Shown here: one piece after another, positions 1 through 9,500 of the stretch
How the letters are laid out: every line of letters begins with the position of its first letter
How positions within the stretch are numbered: the stretch's first letter is position 1
Origin: Cavia porcellus
Lineage: Eukaryota > Chordata > Mammalia > Rodentia > Caviidae
Assembly (NCBI RefSeq): GCF_034190915.1
Contig: NW_026947484.1
Span: 204,922,657-204,986,656 of the forward strand
Length of the DNA stretch: 64,000 nucleotides
Direction: 5' to 3'
Position numbers and translations under genes: made by a program
Notes under the pieces: model-generated
Seen by the model: only the letters and a program-made list of their open reading frames with translations
Told to the model about the DNA's origin: nothing
Databases searched by the model: none

Positions 1-3000
1 ACACCCCAGTTGCCTTCTCCCACCTCCCTCCATGGGTTGAAGGGCAGCCTGGGCCCCACCTGACAGAAAATCAGCATCTTCCAGATCTTGGCCCCCTTGT
101 GATACACGTTCAGCTTCTTCTCTATCTCCTCTGTGGACAGGAGGTATGAGCACTGCCCCAGCGGTGCAGCCACCCTTCCCAGCCATGTAGACACCAAGCC
201 AGCAGTCACATACCCAGAATGTCTTCAAAGGTTGCGTGCTCATGGTCCTAGGGACAGGCAGACCACATGTCAGAGCCTCTAGTGACCCTGCCAAACCTCT
301 GGATACCACTGGGGGTAGAGGGCGAAGCCCAGGGATACAAGGACCACCCAGCAGGGAACTCACGTAGAGGATGGGAATGATGGAAGGGTCGTCCCTGCGG
401 ATGATGGTGGGGATGTACTCAGCTTTGGGCACCTTGGAAGAGATGAGCTGAGGAGATAGAGAGCCACTCAGATCCCAGGCCCAGTCTATAGCCAGGGACA
501 GCAGGAGCCCTGGGAGGCTGCCACCCCTCTCAGCTCAGGGTGCAGCTCCAAGCCCTCCCAAACCCCAATGGAGCTGAGGGCAGAGCCCAATAACCCACCC
601 CTCACACCCGGCAGCCTGGGGCACACAAGTGGAGCAAAGGAAAGGCTCAGCAGCACCCTAGAGGCCTCACCATGACCTTGGGTGGCAGGAAGCCCTCGGT
701 GCTGCAGGCCGCGGCCTCGAGGCCCTTCTCCGCTTCCCAGTCCAGGTCCTCACAGGCCTCATCCAGCGTGCAGTGTGAGCTCTGCAGGTCGCTGCCTGGG
801 AGGCAGGAGGGGTCACCGCCATAGCGGCCCCGCCGCCCACAGAGCCCGCAAGCTGTATCCTGGAGGGTCTTAGGGGTAGTGGGAGGGCCGTGCGGTGAGG
901 GCCAGAGCCCTGGCACCGGTAGGGAACACCCGGCGGCGAGGATGTGAGCCACGTGCAGGTGTGTGTGGGAGCACAGCACCCAGGCACCCTGCCCCAGCTG
1001 CTGCAGCCCTCAGTTACCCTGCTGTGAGGTCAGTGTGGCAGGCACTTGGGCTCACAGGTGGTACACTGAGGCTCAGAGAGCACAAGCGCACAAGCTGAGT
1101 GATGCTGGGACACTGGCCAGACCGGGGCCTTAGGACTCTGTGGAGTGGGCTGACTGCAGCTGGACACCTACTGTCTCGGGAGTCGTGGGAAGTGTCGGCT
1201 TTCATGGGGGTGGGGTCGCTCCAGGACCGGCTGAAGCTCCGCTCGCGCCGCTCAGCGAACGCTGCAGTAAGAGCAGAGCCCCATCAGAGGGGGCATCCAG
1301 GAGAGGCAGGCCATGGGCTGGGGTCCTGGGCACGGGCAGGGCTGAGAGCCCATGTGGAAGGGGCCTGGCCACGAGGGCAGACAACAACCAACGGCTAGCT
1401 TGGCACAGGGACAGATGCTATAGGCAGAGTGGGGACCTGGGCTTGGGAGAGGCTCTCCAGGCATAGACTGAGGGGTGAGACCAGGGCCTGGGCAGGCAAG
1501 GAGTAGGACTGGAGTAGGTCCTAGGACGTCGGTTTTTCCAGCGCTGCCAGCTGCCCGCAAAGCATCCCCACCCCACCCCAGCCAAGTACAGAGCTGCCCA
1601 CCACCCCAGGTCTTACTCTGGGCCTTCACCCGCCGACTGCCGACCATGCGCAGGTGTTTGCGGAAGTTCCTGGGGAGGAAGCATGGAGCAATGCAGGTGC
1701 TGGTGGCAAGCCCCTGCCCGCCTAGCCCTGCCCTCGCCAGGGCTCCACTCTCAGCCCCTCCTGGTGGCCCTGCATGCTCCTGGACTTCCGCCCCACTCGT
1801 ACACTGCAGGCATGCAGGCTAATCTGCCCAACCCCATCCTTGGGACTCTTTAGACTTTCTCTTTGACCCTGAACAAAGGCACAGGCCCAGGCCATCCAGT
1901 GAGCCTCCTCTCCTTCAGTTAGGTTCTCACAGGGTGCACGCACAGGAAGGCCATCTGCTGACCCTCCCTAGCTTTCTGTCCCTGAGCCCACCTCCACCCA
2001 AACCCCTCAGCCACACTTCTCAGGGGAACAAGGGCCACCTTCTGCACACCAGCCAGGGTGATCCTGTCGCACAACTGCAAGTCAATCTGGGGACCAACCA
2101 TAGGTACTACCCCACCTGGGGAGCAGGTCCTCACTTCCCCAAACCTTGTGCCCTTCCAGGGCCCAATGTCCAAGATGGACAGACAAGCTTCCCAGACACA
2201 CTGGTGGGAATAGGGGAGGCTAGGCCTTGCCACAGCCTTACAGCTCTGGCCTCCAGGGCTGGACTGATGTGGGGAGCCAGCTGGCAGCAGTGCAACTGTC
2301 CATAAACCCTCCAAGGGCAGCTCCTGGGGCTGCAAGGACCCTGGGGCACATGACATCTCCTGCCTGTCACGTCCCCAGAGCAGGGCCAGGCCAGTGGTCG
2401 CCACCACCCTTCCCCCGTCAGGTCTGTAGGGCCAGGAGGACCCAGGCCAGTGCAGACCAGAGACAGACCCTGGTGGCGAGTGGCTGGCAGGCCCTACCTC
2501 TGGATTACGGACGCGGAATCATTCTCCCGTTTCCGGCGCTTCCTCTCCGCGTAGCCCCTGAACACCCTGGGAAACCGCGGGAAGTCAGCACTGCCCTTGG
2601 CCAGAGGCAGAAGGGACACAGACGAGGAGACAGCGGCACAAACAGAGGGCCCAGCAGGGCATCCAAGGCTGGGCTCCTGACAGACCCTGCTGTGGCCTCA
2701 GTGCCCACAAGGCACCATGCCTGTGGGGCTGAGCACTCAAGGCCCAGGTCCCTGGCCTGCACACACCTACTTGGGGGTGGTAGGTTGCCCCAGGACAATG
2801 GCTGTGCCCTCAGGTACAAGCTGCGTGGGTACTTACGAGATGCTGAAGCCCAGCAGGAAGGGGGCAGCATGAGAGAGAAGACACAGTGAGCCCAGATCCA
2901 GCTTCCCTCAGCCCCCAGCACCCCGAAGCAAGTTCCCCTCCTGTCAAGGATGAGCAGGACACTGACTGGGCAGCAGTAGCTGAGGAACTGGGCCCATGCC

Positions 3001-5650
3001 CTGGGCACTGAGCCCAGCCAGTCCTGCAGAGGGACAGCAGTCTGAGCACATGGCAGAGGGCTGCTCTGGCACCTCCTTGGAAGGGGAAAGACACAGACCC
3101 TCAGGAAACTCCTCTGTTGTCACCACTGTGTCACACAGAATAGAAGAGAGTGTTGTTTGGGTGCATGTGAAGAGTACACACAAACCCTTACACACCCTGT
3201 AACAATGGTACCAGCTGTAGCCAAAGCCAGTGCTGAGATGTGAGGACAGACCACAGGGTCTGTGGTGGGTGGGGTGCCATGAGGGAGGGAAGCAAGGAAT
3301 GAGTCAGAGAGCAGTCAGACCCAATGTGAACTGTGGGGAGGATCTCACAGGATCTCAAAGCCCCAGGATCTCAAAGTCTCAGGCAGCTTGCCAGGGGACC
3401 TGGCACAGCTGGGCACCAGCAGCTGACCCAAACAGTACCCAGCTGGGTCTGGCATCCAGCAAACGGTCACCAGCATTTCCTGAGCACCAGGCCCTTGGGC
3501 ACTCACGCTTGCATAGTTGTGGTTGCCGTCTGGAAGCTGAACAGGTTCTCCTTGGGGAACCATGTGCGGATGGGGACATCATCTGGGAGAGAGAAGGAAC
3601 CAGGCTAGTGTGGACAGGCTCCTGAAGCCTCACTGTCACATTGCAGAGGGGACAGTGGGCCTAAGGGCTGGCTGCAGCTGCAGAGTCAAGGCAGCAAGGT
3701 GCCTGGAGTCCTCACGTGGGCTCCACCCAGCTGTTGCCCACTCAGAAACTCTGACTTGAGGCTTTGGTCCTCTGCTTAACTTCCTTTAGCTTCCTAGAAT
3801 GAGGGGCATCCTATGAAGACCGTCTGCTCCCAGAAGTGGCCAGGAAAAAGGCTCATGCCCTCTCCTTTGTGCACATGGTCTTGGGCCTTCTCTGATGCCT
3901 CCTAGACCTTCTCCTGGGATTCCTCCAGGATAGGAAGTAGAGAACAGCACCCACAGTGGGCGGCACCTTGCTCCCACCATGCAAAGGGCTGCTAAAGCTT
4001 CAAAGGAGACATCTCTATAGGGTATAGCAACTTAGACACAGTCCCCTGGGCCTGAAAAACCTGGGCCCCAGGCAGCTCCTCAGGACTTCTGAAGACAGCC
4101 TCATCTTCCAACGGAGCCATGCTTTTTGCTTGCTCATCCCTGAAGGTCCTCCCAGAGCTCCTCCCCCCAGAAGTGTTCCCTTTAGAAACCCACTGCTGTA
4201 AGCGCCAAGATGACCATGAGGTCCTGCCAGGCTCTCTGAGGTGGGGGAGGCCCCAGCTTGGGGTGTTCTGTGGTGGTCCCAGGAGCCTGTGGGGTTCAGC
4301 CTGAGTCTGCTTGTGGGCACACATTCCACACCCCAATTCCCAGCCTCACAGTGCTGCTGTGTGTGGCCCCAGCATGTCACCAAAGCTACTCCCACCCCAA
4401 GACAAACCCCTCACCTGACACTCGATCAACACTGTACATCCTCTCCAGCTTCTTGCGGCGGCCAGAAGCCTCCGGCTGGGATGGCTGGTCCAGCCCAAAG
4501 GCCCGTGGGGAGGGCCCAGGAGCCAGCTGGGCACATGCAGGACATTCTTTGGAGCCCTGGCGGCTGCCTCCCCAACTCTGGCAGGACCTGCTGATGTCCT
4601 CGCGGCTGCTGCCTGGGCTGGCACGGAGAGGCTGGCTGTGGTGGTGAGAGTGCCGTTCCCGCTCCCGCTGCCGCTGTCCTTTCACCACTGCTAGCTCAAT
4701 GGCCTCAGCCTCAGGACCGGGCAGCAGAGCTGGCTCCCCAGAGATGGTGTACACACGGGGCTTGGGCGCCTCTGCAGCTGCCTTCCCACCACCAACAGCC
4801 TCATCCGAGAGACTGCCCTCGTAGCGGCCATTGGAGACGACAGACAGGCGGCGCTTGTTCTGGGGGGCTGGCTGCATCTCAGGGGACCCGTCGTGGCCAG
4901 AGTAGGCGTCAGCCAGCAGGTGGTCTAGGGAGAGGTGTTAGGTGAGCCTATAGCCTGTCAGCCTGTGCTCCCAGTCTCCGGATGCACTGTAGGCAAGGAG
5001 CCCCACCACGGCCACTCGGTGTGATGTGGGGGCTTGGGCTGCTGGAATTGGGTCCCTGGTGTCTTCAGCAAAGGCGATTCCCAGCCTCCCTGTCCTCTCA
5101 GCTGAGTCTGAAGCCCCCGTATGTATGCCTTAGGTAGGGTGGCAGGCTTTGCTACCTGTGCATGCTCCTGGGGAGCAGGAACAAACAGCACCCCCTGCAG
5201 TCACACCGTGTGCCTGGTGCCAACTCCTCCCCTCCCCCCTGCCAGCTGGCCCCCGGAGACAGTGGTGCCAGCCCTGGGGGTGCCAAGAGGCCTGTTGCTA
5301 TGACAACGGCCCGGGCTGGGTGGGTGTCATGGGGATGAGTGATCAGAGCTCCTCTGGGGCCTGGGCCAGGCTAGGGCAGGGGCTGCGAGGTGGGGGGGCC
5401 CGGACCCTAGGCACGCGACCCGCCACCTACCTGCCCCGTTGCGGCTCTCAGGGTGACTCTGGGACAGGTACTCCCCAAAGGCTCGAGCTGCGCTGCAGGG
5501 CGGCAGGCGAAAGGTCGTCCCGGCAAGCCCCGCACCTGCCTCGCGCCCGGCGCCCCGCACCCCAGCCCGCCGCGCTCACCGCACTTTGGCCGCCACCGAG
5601 GACACGGCCTCGCTCCTCAGCGCCCTCCTTCTGGAGGCCGCGGCGCCCAT
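1..5650 (-). CDS. NSMF: NSMF (Jacob/NELF), 5' two-thirds, partial at left edge
   Basis: NMDA receptor synaptonuclear signalling and neuronal migration factor carries synaptic NMDA-receptor activity to the nucleus and acts in GnRH-neuron migration. I recognised it by near identity to the mammalian protein over twelve exons: 5580-5650, 5431-5492, 4415-4924, 3507-3582, 2837-2842, 2498-2566, 1617-1669, 1172-1261, 671-795, 364-447, 214-247 and 60-130. All junctions have GT..AG and stay in phase, giving 417 codons from the ATG at 5648-5650. The start MGAAASRRR carries the myristoylation Gly2 known for the family. A basic cluster RKRRKR (residues 250-255) is the nuclear-localisation candidate. About 113 C-terminal residues, judged from the roughly 530-residue human protein, lie left of base 60. 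No stop or frameshift is seen. Confidence 0.96.
60..130 (-). CDS. NSMF: NSMF coding exon 12, last in window
   Basis: Encodes EEIEKKLNVYHKGAKIWKML then IFCQ. Acceptor TCCACAG, donor GTGGGG just below base 60. The remaining exons are outside the window. Confidence 0.94.
214..247 (-). CDS. NSMF: NSMF coding exon 11
   Basis: Encodes DHEHATFEDIL plus one base. Acceptor TCCCTAG, donor GTATGT. Short but identical to the family over its length. Confidence 0.94.
364..447 (-). CDS. NSMF: NSMF coding exon 10
   Basis: Encodes LISSKVPKAEYIPTIIRRDD and PSIIPILY, 28 whole codons. Acceptor CTCCTCAG, donor GTGAGT (358-363). Confidence 0.95.
671..795 (-). CDS. NSMF: NSMF coding exon 9
   Basis: Encodes SDLQSSHCTLDEACEDLDW and FLPPKVM. 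Acceptor CTCCCAG, donor GTGAGG (665-670). The 125-nt length is required by phase. Some substitutions relative to human fall in the EACEDLDWEAEKG segment. Confidence 0.93.
1172..1261 (-). CDS. NSMF: NSMF coding exon 8
   Basis: Encodes TFAERRERSFSRSWSDPTPM then KADTSHDSRD. Acceptor TACTGCAG (1262-1269), donor GTAGGT. Highly conserved with the human sequence. Confidence 0.94.
1617..1669 (-). CDS. NSMF: NSMF coding exon 7
   Basis: Encodes NFRKHLRMVGSRRVKAQ. Acceptor CTCCCCAG, donor GTAAGA. Together with exon 6 it forms a basic amphipathic segment resembling a calmodulin-type IQ site. Confidence 0.94.
2498..2566 (-). CDS. NSMF: NSMF coding exon 6, basic NLS candidate
   Basis: Encodes VFRGYAERKRRKRENDSASV then IQ. 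Acceptor TTTCCCAG, donor GTAGGG. Carries the RKRRKR cluster and the start of the IQ-like VIQRNFRKHL segment that continues in exon 7. Confidence 0.95.
2837..2842 (-). CDS. NSMF: NSMF coding exon 5, 6-nt microexon
   Basis: Six bases (CATCTC on the minus strand) lie between a perfect acceptor CTTCAG (2843-2848) and a consensus donor GTAAGT (2831-2836). They are needed to join exon 4 (..GC) to exon 6 (G GTG TTC..), giving the family sequence MQAISVFRGY. Without them Ile and Ser are lost but the frame is kept, so it could be an optional neuronal microexon. Confidence 0.88.
3507..3582 (-). CDS. NSMF: NSMF coding exon 4
   Basis: Encodes DDVPIRTWFPKENLFSFQTA and TTTMQ. Acceptor CTCCCAG, donor GTGAGT (3501-3506). 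Ends two bases into the Ala codon completed by the microexon. Confidence 0.95.
4415..4924 (-). CDS. NSMF: NSMF coding exon 3 (largest, 510 nt)
   Basis: Encodes residues about 45-214. It includes MQPAPQNKRRLSVVSNG, PRVYTISGEPALLP, a His-rich stretch and GRRKKLERMYSVDRVS. Acceptor CCCTAG precedes 4924 and donor GTGAGG follows 4415. A low-complexity Arg/Glu insert (QRERERHSHHH) is longer than I recall for the human protein. Serine-rich and probably disordered; in Jacob this region holds the ERK-regulated phosphosite, but I did not assign a residue. Confidence 0.96.
5431..5492 (-). CDS. NSMF: NSMF coding exon 2
   Basis: Acceptor CTGCAG at 5493-5498, donor GTAGGT at 5425-5430. Encodes RAARAFGEYLSQSHPESRN, which matches the conserved family N-terminus. 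Ends one base into an Asp codon. Confidence 0.95.
5580..5650 (-). CDS. NSMF: NSMF coding exon 1
   Basis: Starts with ATG (complement of 5648-5650) and encodes MGAAASRRRALRSEAVSSVA followed by AKV. It ends two bases into an Arg codon before the donor GTGAGC (5574-5579). GC-rich, inside the CpG island. Gly2 followed by small residues is the N-myristoylation signal. Confidence 0.95.
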
Positions 5651-5905
5651 GGCCGCGGCCGCGCATCCCCCGGGCCTCAGAGCGCGCCCCGCGCCCGCCG
5701 CCTCCGCCGGGGGAGCCGCGCCACACCAGGGGTCGCGCTCAGGCTAGTGGTTGCGGTCGTGGTCGCGGTCACACTCTGGCCCCGCATGGCCGTGCCGGGC
5801 GCTCCGCGCGTCCCGCTGCCCCGGTGAGCTTGGTAGCCCGGGGGCGGTGGCTCCGCCGTGGCGTCACGGAAGGGGCGGGGATAGACTGTCCGTGACGTAA
5901 GCGTG
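5651..5905 (-). promoter_or_regulatory. NSMF: NSMF CpG-island promoter with CRE-like sites
   Basis: GC- and CpG-rich sequence surrounds and precedes the NSMF ATG. CRE-like TGACGTAA sits at 5893-5900, a second half site (CGTCA) at 5862-5866, and a GC box GGGGCGGGG at about 5872-5880. No TATA box was seen. The transcription start is not placed. The 3' end of PNPLA7 lies only about 300-560 bp upstream of this promoter. Confidence 0.65.
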
Positions 5906-6214
5906 GGTGGGGCCTCCAGTGTGGAATGGGGGCGGTACCAAAGAAGCACCTGGCTTCATGGTGCTGGAGGCGGGAATACTGCCTTGAAAGCTGGAGAGAG
6001 GTCCCCACCTGGTACATTCTACAATGCTGTGGCCCCAGGGGTTCCTCCTGTTTTGAGGGATCCGCAGCCCTATCCAGGACCTGAGATTTTGCCTCCTTTG
6101 ACTGGAGTTGCCTCCCAGGGAAGACAGATGACATATGCCCCGCACCAAGACCTAGAGTCATCAGGTTCATCTTGGTATTGCTCTGACCGAGAGCCATCAT
6201 CAACAGCGACATGT

Positions 6215-6455
6215 TCACAATCAGATCTGCCTTTATTAACATGCATCCGAGGCTGCCGTACCTCACCAAAGCTTTGGGGGACCTGCAGGGCTGGCACTGC
6301 CACCCAGGACTGCTGAAGGCAGGCAGGTGCCAATGCAGAGAAAGGCAAGCCCAGCGCTGGTGAAGCTCAATACCCCCAGGAAAGGGACCCCAGGAGCATG
6401 CAGAGCCTCTGCTGGGTGTGGTGTCAGCTGTGGAGATGAGGGATTTGGCGAGACC
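6215..6455 (-). terminator. PNPLA7: PNPLA7 3'UTR with AATAAA signal
   Basis: A canonical AATAAA lies on the minus strand (complement of 6232-6237), about 220 bases after the stop codon. Cleavage is expected near 6210-6220. No other strong signal lies between the stop and NSMF. Confidence 0.75.
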
Positions 6456-6566
6456 TCAGAGCAAAGGCTTCTGCATGTCTTCAGGGAGCTGGTAGGGTGA
6501 GAAGTCCTGGGATGGTTCTGGGGACACCCTGGCAGGATGTCGATGCTGCAGTGAGGGGTCATTTTC
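6456..6566 (-). CDS. PNPLA7: PNPLA7 last coding exon 34
   Basis: Encodes [20 protein letters not shown] and [16 protein letters not shown], then TGA at 6456-6458. Acceptor GCTTGCAG. LQHRHP aligns with human LRHRHP; the final 20 residues are divergent. Confidence 0.9.
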   Translation of the reverse strand, partial: ENDPSLQHRHPARVSPEPSQDFSPYQLPEDMQKPLL

Positions 6567-9500
6567 CTGCAAGCAAGGTAAAAATGAAGAGGCCCTGTCC
6601 CTAGCCAGTGTGGCCTGGAGCACCTGTGGGCAGCCCCACTGCTCACCAACTCAGAGCCGCACTCCGCCTGGGTACTCTGGAAGTCAGCATATGGGTCCTT
6701 GGTGGTATCTAGCAGCTCCTCTTCATACTCAGTCTGGTAGTCAGACTCATCTGGAGCAACAGGGAGAGACACGTCGATCTCTCCCCAGTAACTCAGACCC
6801 CTCACCCATGGCAATGCGTTGGATCCTAGATCACACCAGGCCCTGTCTACCTGGGGGTCTTCTGTAAAGACATGGAACAAGCAGATCCTCCTTGACCATT
6901 GTCAGCCAGGCCCTGTGGGCCTCAGACCAGACTTCCCCTCTAGAAGCAGAGCTATAGCACCTGGCCAGCACATGTGGCCCAGTGCTCTCAGGTCCCCCTT
7001 TCAAGAGAGGAAAGGCTGTCCCCTGTGAGGAGGACTTGCAGTCATCATTCTCCAATCCGGCAGGTTCCAGTGTAGCATGGGGCATGACTAGGGGATGAGG
7101 TGAATGAGGGACAGCCTCAGGGGTCCTGGGGAGCCAGTCCCAGTGGTATGGGGTTCCTTGAGTCAGGCTTTTAGAGCTTAAAGAATGAAGCAGTACTAGC
7201 TGAGCTTCCTAGTCAGTGGAGCACAAGTGAGAGTGACTCCTATGGGCCGGGGGGGGGGGGACCCAAGGTGTCACCTCCTGGGCACCCAAAACTCACCATC
7301 CACTACAGTTGCCTTGGCAGGCTCAATACGTGACACCATCTCGGCAAGGTCTGTGAAGGAGGCATTGGGGCAGGGCGGGACCTGGATTGCAAGGGTGGAC
7401 AACGTGTGCTCAGCACTTGGCTGGGGTGGGCTGCCTCAGAGGATGAGGTGGAGCACACAGGACACTGCCAGCTCAGCCCTGTGGCTGTGGGGGTGGCTGC
7501 TGCCTCACCGCACTGGCCTTCTGCTTGCTCGTCCCCTGCTGGTCCTGCAGCATCTTTTCCAGAATGCCACTCCTGACCCAGATGTCAAACACAGTCCGCC
7601 CGTGCTGGTAACCTACTTCCTGTGCACACAGCAAGACCATAGACTGGGGACCTCGCTGCCCCCCATCTGGGGACCTCGCTGCCCCCCACCTGGGGTTGGC
7701 ACTCACACAGATCTCATCAAACTTGCCGAAGTCCAGGGTGCGGTAGCTGTCAATGGGGGGCCGCAGGTACTCACAGTAGTCACTGTTCTTCACCATCTCC
7801 AGCTGCCGGACACAGCACACGTAGGCCAGGCGGGTCTGAATCTCAGCCATGTTCAAAACCTACTGGGACATATTCGAGCCTCCTAGCCCAGGTGCAGCAC
7901 AGGCTGTAGGTAAGCTCTGGGCACCCCGTCATCCTTCGTTGCCCAGGGCTGGTCTCAGGGCCAGGGTAGGGGTACTGAGTGACCTGCTAGCCTCCACAAG
8001 ACAGAGGGCACAGTGGATGTGGGCAGGAGCCACAGGGGATGCCTGGCCACCTGCCACCACTCCCACCTTCACTTTTGCAGCCAGGGGGTTCCAGCGTTTC
8101 CACAACAGCCACCACCCAGACAGTGCGTCGCCATAGTTGGTTAGGTCTGTCTCGTCTCGGCTGCCCACATCGATGGCGATCACCACCTTTGCCCCTAGAG
8201 ATCTGGCCACATCCGCTAGGGAGGAGGCAGCCTTGGTCACTCCCTGGACCAGGGAGGACAGAGCCCAGGCTCAGGTAGAACCCCAGGGCCTAGCTGGGCC
8301 AGATCCTGCCTCACTGTGCCCCAAGGCCCAGTGGGGGCAGGAGGCGCTGGCTCCGAGGAGCCCATGTCCAACAGGTAACAGTACATGTGATACCTTCAGG
8401 CTATTAGCTCCCAACTGTGGGCACAGATGGGCCCTAAGTACTCTAGTTTGTCTACTTGGCCTTGCTCTGCATGCCGCTGTGTTGCCAGGGACAGCCATAT
8501 GCCAGGTGCATTTTGTGCGCGTGCACATGCATGCATGTGCATGTGAATGAGTGTTCCATACTGACCCCAGCCTGACATTCTCCCTTGGCACACTCTTAGG
8601 AAAACGTGTGCCACCCCAGCCTTCCTGGTGTGAGAGAGACCATGGCAGGCAGCCAGGAAGTGGAGTGACCAAGAAGACACTTCCCCAGCCCGGGCTCCCC
8701 AGCCCTTACTGCACCTGGAAGGTTGTTGATGTAGCCCCCGTCCATCAGCAGGTGTCCATCCTTAGGGTCACAGAGAGGGGGCATATAGCCTGACAGGGAC
8801 ATGCTGGCACGCACATACCTCCACAGAGAGCCTGGTGGTCAAGAGGGTCTGGTGGCAGAGGGACTGGGGAGGAGTGTTTTGCCACCTGCCACAGCTTCTG
8901 TCCTGGACCACAGGTTGGGCCAAGAATGTATAAGTCTCATCTCCAGGGAGGGCACCAGGCTGGTGACAGACCACTGCTGGGTTCCTTGTTCTGGAGGTGC
9001 TTACCCCAAAGGGAATGTCCCTATCTCTGCTTGCCCCACAAGGCCCTTTTGTCCACCTGGATGTCCTTGTACCTATCTTGCCCTACCTGGGTGCCTATGA
9101 ACAGGCCTCTCCTGCCTCCCTTAGAGATCTGCGCATGCTGCCTGCCTTTCTGGTGCCCTGGTACCCCTCCAAAAGTGCCCACTCTCTTGCCATGCTCCTG
9201 CCACACCCCTGCACTGTGAACTAGAGGGCCTTGGCTGCCTGGGAGGAGTGCTCACCATCCATGTGGACTCGCATGGCTGAGGCCGTGATGTCAGTAGTGA
9301 TGGCAAAATAGGGGAGCCACAGATCCTGTAGGGAGTACAGGACTCAGGGGACCCCTCTTGCACTGAGGGTTCCTGAGCACTTGACACCAGCCAAGGGTGG
9401 CTGTGGGTTCCTACCTCAATCTGCTGGTCTCCAAAGATGCTGCAGATGCTGCTGTTGAAGCCAGCTCCTGAGAACATCGATGTGATTGGGTAGGTCAGGT

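Noticed and set aside
2227..2889. 220-codon plus-strand frame
   Set aside because: Antisense to NSMF exons 5-6 and introns; no conserved domain and compositionally biased.
5149..5895. 248-codon plus-strand frame over the NSMF start
   Set aside because: Low stop density in CpG-rich DNA antisense to NSMF exons 1-2; Arg/Pro/Ala-rich with no motif.
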